NCBI RefSeq assembly: GCF_003952425.1
Contig: NZ_CP034449.1
Coordinates: 4,762,001 to 4,826,000, forward strand
Length of the DNA: 64,000 bases
From: Mesorhizobium sp. M2A.F.Ca.ET.046.03.2.1
GTDB lineage: Bacteria > Pseudomonadota > Alphaproteobacteria > Rhizobiales > Rhizobiaceae
Direction of reading: 5' to 3'
This document shows, piece after piece, positions 35,964-44,525 of this stretch (the stretch's first letter is position 1; each line of letters starts with the position of its first letter). The notes beneath the pieces are model-generated. The model was not told the origin of the DNA. It ran no database searches and saw nothing but the letters and a program-made list of their open reading frames with translations. The position numbers and the translations under genes are program-made.

Positions 35964-37001
35964 TCAGCTCTTCTTGTCGATCAGCTCCACCGCCAGCGCG
36001 GCAAGCAGTTTGACGGCCTCTCCGTAGGTCTTGGCCCTCTCGGGATTGGAGGCATTGCCGTCCAGCGCGCGGCGATAGACGCCCTGGCAGATCGCCGCCA
36101 GCCGAAAGAATGAGAAGGCCAGGAAGAAGGTCCAGTTGCCGATCTCGTCAAGGCTGCGCCGCTTGCAATAGGCCGCGACATAGGCCTCCTCGGACGGCAG
36201 GCCGGCGGCGACGCGGTCGACGCCGCCGAGGCCGCGAAAGCCCGAGGCATGCGGCAGCCGCCACTGCATGCATTGATAGGCGAGGTCGGCGAAGGGATGG
36301 CCGAGCGTCGACAGCTCCCAGTCGAGCACCGCGATGACTTTCGGCGCATCGAGCGCGAACATCATGTTGTCCAGCCGGTAGTCGCCATGGACGAGCGAAA
36401 CGCGGCCGTCATCGGTCGGCATATGGGTCTCGAGCCACGCAACCAGCCTGTCAATATCGGCTATGGTTTCGGTTTCGGAGGCCCGGTACTGGCCGGCCCA
36501 GCGCGCAAGCTGGCGTTCGAAATAGCTGCCGGGTTTGCCGAAATCGCCAAGGCCGACCGCGTCCACATCGACATCGTGCAGGGCGGCGAGCGTGGCATTC
36601 ATGGCATCGTAGATCGCTGCCCGCTCGTCATTGCCGGAAGCGTCCGGCAGCGACGGATCCCAGAAGACGCGGCCGTCGAGATATTCCATGACATAGAACA
36701 TGCGGCCGATCGGCGATTCCTCGCCCGAGAGATGCAGCATGCGCGGCACGGGCACAGCCGTGCCGGCAAGCGCCCGCATCACCCGGAATTCGCGGTCGAC
36801 CTGGTGCGCGGATTTCAGCAATTGTCCCGGCGGCTTGGCGCGCAGGACATAGCGGCCGCTGGCGGCGGTCAGGAGATAGGTCGGATTGGACTGTCCGGAT
36901 TTGAATTTTTCAATGGCGGACAGACCGGCAAAACCCGGGACATGCGCCTCGAGATAGGGCGCAAGCGCCGCCTTGTCTATGGCACCGGCCTCGCCGCTCA
37001 T
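35964..37001 (-). CDS. APH/choline-kinase-fold phosphotransferase (ACAD10/11 kinase-like)
   Basis: 345 residues with the aminoglycoside-phosphotransferase fold: nucleotide lysine in GRYVLRAKPPG, catalytic loop LVHGDYRLDNMMF (HGD...N) and metal aspartate in VIAVLDWELSTLG. The set of motifs, including FKSGQSNPTYLL at the N-terminus and LDWELSTLGHPFADLAY, matches the kinase domain of ACAD10/ACAD11 and bacterial homologues next to acyl-CoA dehydrogenases. Those are linked with phosphorylation of 4-hydroxyacyl-CoA (family knowledge). Overlaps the MaoC gene by 4 bp. Confidence 0.88.
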   Translation of the reverse strand: MSGEAGAIDKAALAPYLEAHVPGFAGLSAIEKFKSGQSNPTYLLTAASGRYVLRAKPPGQLLKSAHQVDREFRVMRALAGTAVPVPRMLHLSGEESPIGRMFYVMEYLDGRVFWDPSLPDASGNDERAAIYDAMNATLAALHDVDVDAVGLGDFGKPGSYFERQLARWAGQYRASETETIADIDRLVAWLETHMPTDDGRVSLVHGDYRLDNMMFALDAPKVIAVLDWELSTLGHPFADLAYQCMQWRLPHASGFRGLGGVDRVAAGLPSEEAYVAAYCKRRSLDEIGNWTFFLAFSFFRLAAICQGVYRRALDGNASNPERAKTYGEAVKLLAALAVELIDKKS

Positions 37002-37483
37002 GCGTTCTCAGGCTGACGCTCGATCAGCGTCAACGTCAGCCAACGAGCCGTCAGCGCCGGCTTCTTCGAGCCTTCGATCTCAATGGTCACGTCATGCGCC
37101 GTCTGCACCCAGCCGGATGGCCTCACCTTGACGTCGGCCAGCACGAAACGGGTGCGGATGCGGGCGCCCGTCTTCACCGGCGCCAGGAAGCGCAGCGTAT
37201 CGAAGCCGTGGTTGACGCCCATCTTGGTGTTTTCCAGCGGCGGCATGGTCTCGAAGGTCATGGCCGACAAAAGCGACAGCGACAGAAAGCCATGCGCGAT
37301 GGTGCCGCCGAACGGCGTCTCGCGCTCGGCGCGCTCCGGATCGCAATGGATGAACTGGTGGTCGTCGGTCGCATCGGCGAACTGGTCGATCATGCGCTGT
37401 GTCACCGTTCGCCAGGGCGAGACGCCGACCTCCTTGCCGACGCTTGCCAGAAGCGTATCGAGACTGATCGGTTCCACGCTCAT
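36998..37483 (-). CDS. MaoC-like (R)-specific enoyl-CoA hydratase
   Basis: 161 residues from ATG 37483 with GGAGG just upstream (2-nt spacing). Hot-dog fold with the hydratase motif QFADATDDHQFIHCDPERAE and FGGTIAHGFLSLSLL. Hydrates a trans-2-enoyl-CoA. The gene overlaps the phosphotransferase gene and follows an SDR gene through a 41-bp tandem repeat. Confidence 0.9.
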   Translation of the reverse strand: MSVEPISLDTLLASVGKEVGVSPWRTVTQRMIDQFADATDDHQFIHCDPERAERETPFGGTIAHGFLSLSLLSAMTFETMPPLENTKMGVNHGFDTLRFLAPVKTGARIRTRFVLADVKVRPSGWVQTAHDVTIEIEGSKKPALTARWLTLTLIERQPENA

Positions 37484-37494
37484 GTCCTCCGCAC

Positions 37495-37576
37495 CCCCGC
37501 CCGGATTCCTTGAACCGGGCATCTTATTCCTTGAACCCCGCCCGGATTCCTTGAATCGGGCGTCTTACTCCTTGAA
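37495..37576. repeat. 41-bp tandem repeat x2 that includes the end of the SDR gene
   Basis: Units 37495-37535 and 37536-37576, three mismatches in 41. The second unit includes the last three sense codons and the stop codon of the SDR gene. Each 41-mer itself consists of two halves sharing ATTCCTTGAA or ACTCCTTGAA, and each can form a GCCCGG/CCGGGC hairpin. Confidence 0.85.
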
Positions 37577-38380
37577 CAACGTCATTCCATGCTGCACCGA
37601 CTGGCCGCCGTCGATAGGCAGGATGGCGCCGGTGACATAGCTTCCGGCACGGCTGCACAAATAAAGCGTTGCGCCGGCAATGTCATCCGCCACGCCGATG
37701 CGGCCGAGCGGAACATGGTTACCAACATGTTTCGCCTGCTCCTCGGTCGCTGTGGCGAAGGCCGTCATACGGCTCTGGAAAGGACCGGGGGCAAAGGCGT
37801 TGACGGTGATGCGGCGGGCGGCGAATTCGATCGCCAGCGTGCGCGTCAGATGATGCACGGCGGCCTTGGAGGCGGCGTAGGAATAGGCGTCGTCGGCAAG
37901 CGGCTGGGTGCCCATCACCGAGCCGAGATTGATCACGCGGGCCGGATCCTCGTCGCTTGCCGCCGCGTCAAGCAGCGGCAAAAGCTCCCGCGTCAGGTGG
38001 AAGACCGCGGTGACATTGACGCCGAACACCTTGGCCCAGGCGTGATAGGGGAAATCCTGCAGCGGCGCGCCCCAGGAAATGCCGGCATTGTTGACCAGGA
38101 TATGCAGGCGCTCCGTGCGCGCCTTCACCTCAGTGACAAGAGCGGCGATGCCAGCTTCGCTGGACACGTCGCCGGCAAAGCCCTCGGCCTGGCCGGAGCC
38201 GCCGAGCGCGTTCAATTCGTTAGCGACTTTTGCGCAATCCTCGCCCTTGCGCGAGGCGATCATCACATGGGCGCCGGCGCGGACCAAGCCGGTCGCCACC
38301 ATGCGGCCAATGCCGGTCGCCGCGCCCGTCACCAGCGCGGTCTTGCCGGCGACCGAGAACAGCTTGTCCAGATAGCTCAT
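37565..38380 (-). CDS. Short-chain dehydrogenase/reductase (SDR)
   Basis: 271 residues from ATG 38380 (GGAGGAA upstream). Cofactor loop TGAATGIGRMVA, NNAGISWGAP, catalytic region LGSVMGTQ then YSYAASKAA, and IDGG near the C-terminus. The TGxxxGIG pattern and lack of a clear acidic residue for NAD suggest NADP is possible. Substrate unknown; probably acts with the MaoC hydratase and acyl-CoA dehydrogenase. Divergent from the acyl-CoA dehydrogenase gene. Confidence 0.9.
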   Translation of the reverse strand: MSYLDKLFSVAGKTALVTGAATGIGRMVATGLVRAGAHVMIASRKGEDCAKVANELNALGGSGQAEGFAGDVSSEAGIAALVTEVKARTERLHILVNNAGISWGAPLQDFPYHAWAKVFGVNVTAVFHLTRELLPLLDAAASDEDPARVINLGSVMGTQPLADDAYSYAASKAAVHHLTRTLAIEFAARRITVNAFAPGPFQSRMTAFATATEEQAKHVGNHVPLGRIGVADDIAGATLYLCSRAGSYVTGAILPIDGGQSVQHGMTLFKE

Positions 38381-38496
38381 TGCATTCCTCCGCACCCCCG
38401 GTCAAACCGGCGAGGGGACTCGCGTTGACAAGGCTAGCCGAAGTACGGTCATCCTTGCCACGGGTAAAGATTTATCTGCGAAAGGGACCGGAAGCG

Positions 38497-39737
38497 ATGG
38501 CGGACATGAATCTCGGCATGACCGAGCGGCTGAAGCCGATCCACCAGCGTGTAGCGGCTATGGTTCGCGACGAGATCGCGCCACTCGGGGAGGAGTTTCT
38601 GGCCGAAATCGGCAAGGAGGGCGACCGCTGGGCCTACACCGCCAGGCAGACCGAAATCCTCGAAGGCTTGAAGAAGACGGCGCGGGAGCGCGGGTTGTGG
38701 AACTTCTGGCTGACCGATTCCAAACGCGGCTACGGTCTTTCCACCGTCGAATATGCCTATCTGGCAGAGGAGATGGGCAAGGCGCATCTCGGCGCCGAGA
38801 CCTTCAACTGCTCGGCGCCCGACACCGGCAACATGGAGGTGCTGGAGCGCTACGGCTCGGAGGCGCACAAGCGGGACTGGCTGGAGCCGCTGCTCGAGGG
38901 GAAGATCCGCTCGGCCTATCTGATGACCGAGCCGGATGTTGCCTCCTCGGACGCGACCAACATCTCGATGCGCTGCGAGCGACAGGGCGGCGATTATGTG
39001 CTGAACGGCGAGAAATGGTGGGCGTCCGGCGCCGGCGATCCGCGCTGCGCCATCTATATCGTCATGGTCAGGACCGGATCGGACGAGGAGCCGCAGCATC
39101 GCCGGCATTCGATGATCCTGGTGCCTTCCGACAGCAAGGGCGTCACCAAATTGCGGCCGATGCAGGTCTATGGCGACGATGACGCCCCGCACGGCCATAT
39201 GCATCTGAGATTCGAGAATGTGCGAGTGCCGGCGGCGAACCTCATCCTCGGCGAGGGCAGGGGCTTCGAGATCGCGCAGGGGCGGCTGGGGCCGGGCCGC
39301 ATCCATCATTGCATGCGCGCCATCGGCCAGGCCGAGATGGCGCTGGAGATGCTGTGCCAGCGCTCGGTGCGGCGCGAGGCCTTCGGCCAGTCGCTGGCCA
39401 AGCTCGGCGCCAATTTCGACATCATCGCCGAATGCCGCATGGAGATTGAGATGGCGCGGCTCTTGTGCCTGAAGGCGGCGTGGATGATCGACCAGGGAGA
39501 CGCGCGCGCGGCCGCCCCTGGATCAGCCAGATCAAGGTGGTGGCGCCCCGCGTCGCGCTGAAGGTCACCGACGAGGCGGTGCAGATGTTCGGCGCGCAAG
39601 GCATCAGCCAGGACACGCCGCTCGCCCGCTCGTGGACGCATCTGCGGACGCTGCGGCTGGCGGACGGGCCGGACGCCGTGCACCGGCGCCAGGTGGCGCG
39701 CACGGAACTGAAGAAATACACGCAGGAAAAGGTCTGA
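38497..39737 (+). pseudogene. Acyl-CoA dehydrogenase with a single-base frameshift
   Basis: Start ATG 38497. Reading frame 1 gives a normal acyl-CoA dehydrogenase (ACAD10/11-like) through ACAD middle-domain motifs YLMTEPDVASSDATNI and NGEKWWASGAGD to MIDQGDARAA. At about 39511-39518 the frame is lost: the second frame carries PWISQIKVVAPRVALKV and AVQMFGAQGISQDTPLA to a stop at 39737. Restoring one missing base (GGCCGCCCC to GGCCCGCCCC) gives an uninterrupted protein of about 412 residues. Could be a sequencing error or a true mutation. Partner of the adjacent APH-type kinase gene. Confidence 0.85.
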
Positions 39738-39742
39738 CAGCC

Positions 39743-40780
39743 ATGACGCTTCCATCGCAAATGCGAGGTCTGCTGCTTGTCGGCGACGGTTACACCAGAA
39801 CGCCTTCGGCGGCCGCGCTGGAAGCGATGGAGCCTTACCTTGAGCCCGGCAGCATAGCCGTGCCGGAGCCGGGGCCGACACAGGCGCTGATCAAGGTCAG
39901 CCTCGCCTCGATCAACCCCTCCGACATTGCCTTCATCAAGGGCCAGTACGGCCAGCCGCGGGTCAAGGGCCGTCCGGCAGGTTTCGAGGGCGTCGGCATG
40001 GTCGTCGCCACCGGCGACGTCCCGTACGCAAAAAGCCTGACGGGCAAGCGGGTCGCCTTCGCCACTGGCGTGTCGAACTGGGGGGCGTGGGCGGAGTATG
40101 CGGTTGCCGAGGCCGCGTCCTGCATCCCGCTCATCGACACGGTGCGCGACGAGGATGGCGCCGCGATGATCGTCAATCCGCTGACCGCCTTGGCCATGTT
40201 CGACATCGTCAGGGAGGAGGGCGAAAAGGCCTTCGTCATGACCGCAGGCGCCAGCCAGCTCTGCAAGCTGATCATCGGGCTGGCGAAAGAGGCGGGTTTC
40301 CGGCCGATCGTCACCGTGCGCCGTGACGAGCAGATCCAACTGCTGAAGGACCTCGGCGCCGCCCATGTGCTCAATGAGAAGGCGGCGGATTTCGAGGCCG
40401 TGCTGCGCGAAACCATGAAGGCCGAGCAGCCGCGCATCTTCCTCGACGCGGTCACCGGCCCGCTGGCTTCAACTATCTTCAGTGCCATGCCGAAGCGGGC
40501 ACGCTGGATCGTCTATGGCCGGCTCGACGCCGAGCCGACGGTAATCCGCGAGCCGGGGCAACTGATCTTCCAGCACAAACGCGTCGAGGGTTTCTGGCTG
40601 GCTGAATGGATGCGCCAGTTCCGCGACAGGCTGGGGCCGGCGGTGCTGGAGGCGGAGAAGCGCTTTTCCGACGGACGCTGGTCGACCGACGTCACGGCGG
40701 TCGTGCCGCTGGACGAGGCGATGGCACGGCTGCCGGCGGAGCTCGCAAAGCCCAACGGAAAGGTGTTCATCAGGCCCTAA
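39743..40780 (+). CDS. Zinc-independent MDR family oxidoreductase (quinone oxidoreductase-like)
   Basis: 345 residues from ATG 39743 (AAGG upstream). Medium-chain dehydrogenase/reductase fold: GroES-like N-domain (VSLASINPSDIAFIKGQYG), FEGVGMVVATG and a Rossmann C-domain (FVMTAGASQLCKLIIGLAKE). No structural zinc cysteine cluster, so NADPH-linked reduction of an enone or enoyl-CoA is likely. It starts 5 bp after the acyl-CoA dehydrogenase gene. Confidence 0.88.
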   Translation: MTLPSQMRGLLLVGDGYTRTPSAAALEAMEPYLEPGSIAVPEPGPTQALIKVSLASINPSDIAFIKGQYGQPRVKGRPAGFEGVGMVVATGDVPYAKSLTGKRVAFATGVSNWGAWAEYAVAEAASCIPLIDTVRDEDGAAMIVNPLTALAMFDIVREEGEKAFVMTAGASQLCKLIIGLAKEAGFRPIVTVRRDEQIQLLKDLGAAHVLNEKAADFEAVLRETMKAEQPRIFLDAVTGPLASTIFSAMPKRARWIVYGRLDAEPTVIREPGQLIFQHKRVEGFWLAEWMRQFRDRLGPAVLEAEKRFSDGRWSTDVTAVVPLDEAMARLPAELAKPNGKVFIRP

Positions 40781-40854
40781 ACTGCTGGGCGCCGATTTGA
40801 ACACAAAGCTGTGATCGGCAAGGGAGCGGCCGAAAAACGCCGTTGTCTCGCCTT

Positions 40855-40877
40855 CCGTTGCCACGCGCTGGCAACGG
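40855..40877. other. Inverted repeat in the gap before the GT87 gene
   Basis: Perfect 8-bp arms CCGTTGCC (40855-40862) and GGCAACGG (40870-40877) with a 7-nt loop. No T-run follows. The 198-bp gap otherwise shows no feature and must hold the promoter for the envelope-sugar operon. Confidence 0.45.
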
Positions 40878-40978
40878 TCACGCTCGGATGTTCTATTTCA
40901 TTTCGATGTGATATCTGGCCGGCGCTTGAGGCCAAACGGCGATGGGAAAGCCGTTCTGGTCGGAATGCGGGGTGCGCT

Positions 40979-42142
40979 ATGATGGTAACCAAGCCGGTTT
41001 TCGACCGTTTGGGGTTTTGGCTTTGGGTCGGGTCGTTTCTGATTGTGCTTAGCCTGGCGCTGTGGTCGCCCGACGCGCGTTCGGTGGTCCATATCTATAG
41101 ACATGGCAGCGAAGCTTTTCTCGGCGGAGAACCGCTGTATCAGGTCGAAGTCGCCATGGGGTACCTATATGCTCCCGCCTTCGCTGTCCTCTATGTTCCG
41201 CTGCTGAAGCTCGGGCCGTATCTGGGCAATGTTTTGTGGCACATGCTGGGCTTCGGGGTGCTTACCTTTGCCGCGATGCGCCAGGTCCGTAAGGTGGGCG
41301 GCGAGGAGCAGACATGGCTCCTGTCTTTCGGTCTCTTCCTCGCCCTGCCGGTTTCGCTGGCAGCGCTTCGCAACGGCCAGGCGACGATCCTGCTTACCGG
41401 GGCGTGCTGGTTTCTGACGCTGTCGGCACTCGAGGGGCGCCGCGCCGAATGCTTCTTCTGGGCCATGCTTGCGATCATCGCCAAGCCGACCGCGATCATC
41501 ATGCTGCTGCTGGCGGGAGCGCTGCGCCCCAGATTGATACCGGCGCTGGTGCTGGCGGTCCTCGTCGTGCTCGCCATCCCCTATGGCTTTGCATCGACGG
41601 ACTATATCAACGCGCAATATCACGATTTCTTCCGGCTGCTGACTTCGATGACGGTCGATCCAACCGGCCCCTTCGTTCCGGCCGACTTCACGGCGCCGTT
41701 CACGCGGTTTGGGATGCCGATCCCTGAATCCGTGGCGACGATCCTGCGCGTCGTCGCCGGTTTGCTCACACTTTGGCTGGTGCTCCAGTTCGATAGGCTG
41801 GACTCCAACCTCGGCGGACTCGCCATCTTCCGCGCCGCGGCATTCTACATGTGCGTCTTCAATCCGCGTGTCGAGCAGAACACCTATGCCATGGTGGCAG
41901 TGCCCGCGGGTCTCTCCATCGCCTTGCTTTGGCGGGAAAAGGGAGCCGGTGCCGTGCGCTGGTTCCTGGCAACGCTCCTCTTCGTCACCGGACTGACCAG
42001 TGTCGATCTGCGACTGCACGACCTTTTCCATCTGTGGTTCCGACCGCTCAGCGTCAGCATAATTGCCTGCGTGCTCATCGGCTGGCTCTGGACGCGAGGC
42101 AGACAGAAGGCGCCAGCCGCGGGAGCCGTCGCCCGTGGCTGA
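40979..42142 (+). CDS. GT87 (DUF2029) family membrane glycosyltransferase
   Basis: 387 residues from ATG 40979 (a second ATG follows at 40982). About ten hydrophobic segments. The GT-C fold of GT87 enzymes uses a polyprenyl-phosphate sugar donor on the periplasmic side; the expected acidic residue of the first loop is in the SPDARSVVHIYRHGSEAFLGGEPLY stretch (first part: WSPDARSVVHIY). It is the first gene of an operon with a GT2 enzyme, deacetylase and flippase, and is the best candidate for the final sugar transfer. Stop overlaps the next start. Confidence 0.82.
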   Translation: MMVTKPVFDRLGFWLWVGSFLIVLSLALWSPDARSVVHIYRHGSEAFLGGEPLYQVEVAMGYLYAPAFAVLYVPLLKLGPYLGNVLWHMLGFGVLTFAAMRQVRKVGGEEQTWLLSFGLFLALPVSLAALRNGQATILLTGACWFLTLSALEGRRAECFFWAMLAIIAKPTAIIMLLLAGALRPRLIPALVLAVLVVLAIPYGFASTDYINAQYHDFFRLLTSMTVDPTGPFVPADFTAPFTRFGMPIPESVATILRVVAGLLTLWLVLQFDRLDSNLGGLAIFRAAAFYMCVFNPRVEQNTYAMVAVPAGLSIALLWREKGAGAVRWFLATLLFVTGLTSVDLRLHDLFHLWFRPLSVSIIACVLIGWLWTRGRQKAPAAGAVARG

Positions 42143-43103
42143 GAGGCTCGACGTCATCGCGCCGTTCTTCAACGAGGCCGAATCCGCGATTGCCTTCGTC
42201 GGGCTGCTCGACAGGCTCGAGGCTGCCGTGGTGGAGCGCTTCGGCCTGACGGTGCGCAAGATCCTCGTCGATGACGGCAGCCACGACGGCAGCGCCGAGA
42301 CTTTCGCGGCGGCCCTGTCAGGTTCCTGGGAGATCGTGCGGCTCAGCCGCAATTTCGGCAAGGAAGCCGCGGTGCTCGCCGGGCTCGACCATTCCCGCGG
42401 CGACCTGGTCCTGATCATGGACTCCGACCTCCAGCATTCCATGGACATCAGCCTGAAGATGATCGGCGAGCTGGTCGACGATCCGGAGATCGATGTCGTT
42501 TATGCGCAGAACGATCGGCGGGAGGGCAGTTGGCGGCGCAGCCAGCTGGCGCGGCTTTTCTACAAGCTGATCAACAGCAGCCAGCGCTTCGATATCCCCG
42601 AAAATGCCGGGGACTTCCGCGTCATGCGCGGCGCCGTGGCGCGCGCCCTGACCAGCGTGCGCGACAAGCGTCGCTTCAACAAAGGCCTGTTCGCCTGGGC
42701 GGGCTTTCGCCAGAAGGCGGTGCTTTATTCGCCGGAAAGCCGCGCCAGCGGCACGTCGAAATGGAGCCGGTTCAACCTGATCGCGTTCTCGCTCGAAGGG
42801 TTCACCTCGTTTTCCGTGATCCCGCTGCGCATCATCAGCCTCATCGGATTGCTGGCGGCATTTGCCGGTCTCGCCTATGGCGTGAAAGTGGTCTTCGAGG
42901 TGCTGTTCTATGGCATCGCCGTGCCCGGCTATCCAAGCATCATGGTCGCCGTCGTGTTGCTGGGCGGCCTCAACCTGGCGCTGCTCGGCCTGATCGGCGA
43001 ATATGTCTGGGTCACGCTCAGTGAAAGCAAGGACCGGCCCGTCTACATCGTGCGCGACGTGCTGCATGGCAATGCCGCCGAGCAGGTTGCTCCCGACAGA
43101 TGA
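42135..43103 (+). CDS. GT2 family polyprenyl-phosphate glycosyltransferase (GtrB/ArnC-like)
   Basis: 322 residues from GTG 42135, which overlaps the previous stop codon. Catalytic GT-A domain about 1-230: APFFNEAESAI near the start, VDDGSHDGS, and the DxD-type motif DSDLQHS. Two C-terminal transmembrane helices (about 235-260 and 270-295) are typical of GtrB/DPM1-like enzymes that load a sugar on undecaprenyl phosphate at the cytoplasmic face. Followed by a deacetylase gene with a 4-bp overlap. Confidence 0.88.
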   Translation: MAERLDVIAPFFNEAESAIAFVGLLDRLEAAVVERFGLTVRKILVDDGSHDGSAETFAAALSGSWEIVRLSRNFGKEAAVLAGLDHSRGDLVLIMDSDLQHSMDISLKMIGELVDDPEIDVVYAQNDRREGSWRRSQLARLFYKLINSSQRFDIPENAGDFRVMRGAVARALTSVRDKRRFNKGLFAWAGFRQKAVLYSPESRASGTSKWSRFNLIAFSLEGFTSFSVIPLRIISLIGLLAAFAGLAYGVKVVFEVLFYGIAVPGYPSIMVAVVLLGGLNLALLGLIGEYVWVTLSESKDRPVYIVRDVLHGNAAEQVAPDR

Positions 43104-43921
43104 CCAGGTCGATCCGCCTGATCGCCGACGATTATGGGCTGGCGCCGGGAGTCTCGAGCGCGATCCTCGACCTGATCGAGCGCGGCCGCCTGACCGGAAC
43201 CGGATGCATGACCGGTTTTCCCGAATGGGAAGAGGCGGCGGCGCGCATCAGGCCGTTCCGCCGTCGGGCTGCCGTCGGGCTGCATCTGACCCTCACCGAT
43301 CAGGCCGCCGCGACCAGTTCGTCGAGCCTGGCGCCGGAAGGCAGGCTGCCGGGGCTCGCCTCCCTCGCGCTGCCGGTGCGGCGCGGGCGTATCGACGAGC
43401 CGGACGTTCATGCCGAGCTCGACGCCCAGTACGACCGCTTCGTCGAAGCGCTGGAAGGCCCGCCCGACTATATCGACGGACACCAGCATGTGCATTTTCT
43501 TCCCGTGGTACGGAATTGGCTGCTCGCGCGGTTCGGGGCAAGCGCGGGCAAACCGGCGCTGCGAGGGGCGCCGGGACTTCCGGGCATGGATGCTGCGGCG
43601 GCGAAGGTCGCGGCGGTCGCCGCTCTGGCCGCAGGGTTCAACGGAGCGATGCGCCGGGCCGGCTTTAGCGTCTTGACGCCGCTTTCCGGGATCTATGACT
43701 GGCGGCAGCCGGAGAGGTTCGCTTCAACGCTGCGCGCCGCGATCAAGACCTTGCCCGAACAAGGGGTGTTCATGTGCCATCCGGGCCATGTCGATGACAT
43801 TTTGCGGGCGCGAGACCCGATGCAGGCCGCGCGCGAGGTTGAGTACGCGGTTCTTTCCTCGCAGGATTTCGGCGACATCCTCGACAAGGCCGGAGCCCAC
43901 GTCATGGATGGTAGCGCATGA
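43100..43921 (+). CDS. ChbG/HpnK (YdjC-like) carbohydrate deacetylase, NaxD-like
   Basis: 273 residues. Metal-dependent deacetylase: ADDYGLAPG (D10, D11), GLHLTLT with His, DGHQHVHFLP and a C-terminal MCHPGHVD. The family includes NaxD, which removes the acetyl group from undecaprenyl-phosphate-linked N-acetylhexosamine for lipid A modification, and HpnK in hopanoid synthesis. The surrounding GT2, GtrA and GT87 genes favour a polyprenyl-phosphate-sugar substrate. Overlaps its neighbours by 4 bp at both ends. Confidence 0.88.
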   Translation: MTRSIRLIADDYGLAPGVSSAILDLIERGRLTGTGCMTGFPEWEEAAARIRPFRRRAAVGLHLTLTDQAAATSSSSLAPEGRLPGLASLALPVRRGRIDEPDVHAELDAQYDRFVEALEGPPDYIDGHQHVHFLPVVRNWLLARFGASAGKPALRGAPGLPGMDAAAAKVAAVAALAAGFNGAMRRAGFSVLTPLSGIYDWRQPERFASTLRAAIKTLPEQGVFMCHPGHVDDILRARDPMQAAREVEYAVLSSQDFGDILDKAGAHVMDGSA

Positions 43922-44328
43922 GCAATGCCGGCCAGCCGCAGCGTTCGACCGGCAACAAGATCGTCCGCTTCGCTCTTGTCGGACTGGTCAACACCGGCAT
44001 CGACCTCACCGCATTCTACCTGCTGCTCAAGCTCACGGCGCCGGCTTTGGCCGCCAATGTCGGCGCCTGGTTCGTCGCGGTTCTCTTTTCCTTCGTTGCG
44101 AACCGCTTCTGGTCGTTCGAGCGGGACCCGGACATACGGCTGCACCATTCCTTCCTGCGCTTCGTGTCGCTGGGCGCGTTGATCTCGCTGGGCGTTTCCA
44201 GTCTCTCGATCGCGGCGCTGGCAGGAGCCATCGGCGTGTGGCCGGCCAAGATCATCGGCGTCGTGGTGGCGGCCGTGCTGAATTTCCTGGCCGCGCGCTG
44301 GTCGATCGAGGGGCGGTTGTTGAGGTGA
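43918..44328 (+). CDS. GtrA-family membrane protein (polyprenyl-linked sugar flippase)
   Basis: 136 residues, four hydrophobic segments, with the GtrA pattern IVRFALVGLVNTGIDLTAFYLLL and FVANRFWSFE. Family members are thought to flip polyprenyl-phosphate-sugars across the inner membrane. Last gene of the operon; starts inside the deacetylase stop (ATGA). Convergent with the RpiR gene. Confidence 0.88.
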   Translation: MSNAGQPQRSTGNKIVRFALVGLVNTGIDLTAFYLLLKLTAPALAANVGAWFVAVLFSFVANRFWSFERDPDIRLHHSFLRFVSLGALISLGVSSLSIAALAGAIGVWPAKIIGVVVAAVLNFLAARWSIEGRLLR

Positions 44329-44435
44329 GTCCAAGGACTTCGCTGCCCGGCCGGCTGGATGTTGGGACCCGATCCATTAATCTGTCTGCGCCGGACGCGG
44401 TCCCGATCCCTGCCGCACTTTCGTGAAGGCCTAAT

Positions 44436-44479
44436 GCATGTCGCCCAAAAGTGCGCAGCGGTTTTGGACCACGACATGC
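44436..44479. repeat. Variant AAAACCGC/CACTTTT palindromic repeat, opposite orientation
   Basis: 44 bp. Read on the minus strand it has outer arms GCATGTCG/CGACATGC, inner arms CCAAAA/TTTTGG and loop CCGCTGCGCAC. Both stems differ from the standard element but still pair. It lies between the convergent GtrA and RpiR genes. Confidence 0.9.
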
Positions 44480-44525
44480 ATAGAAACAACAAGCTGAAGC
44501 ACTGAGGCCGTTCAGACGCGACGCG

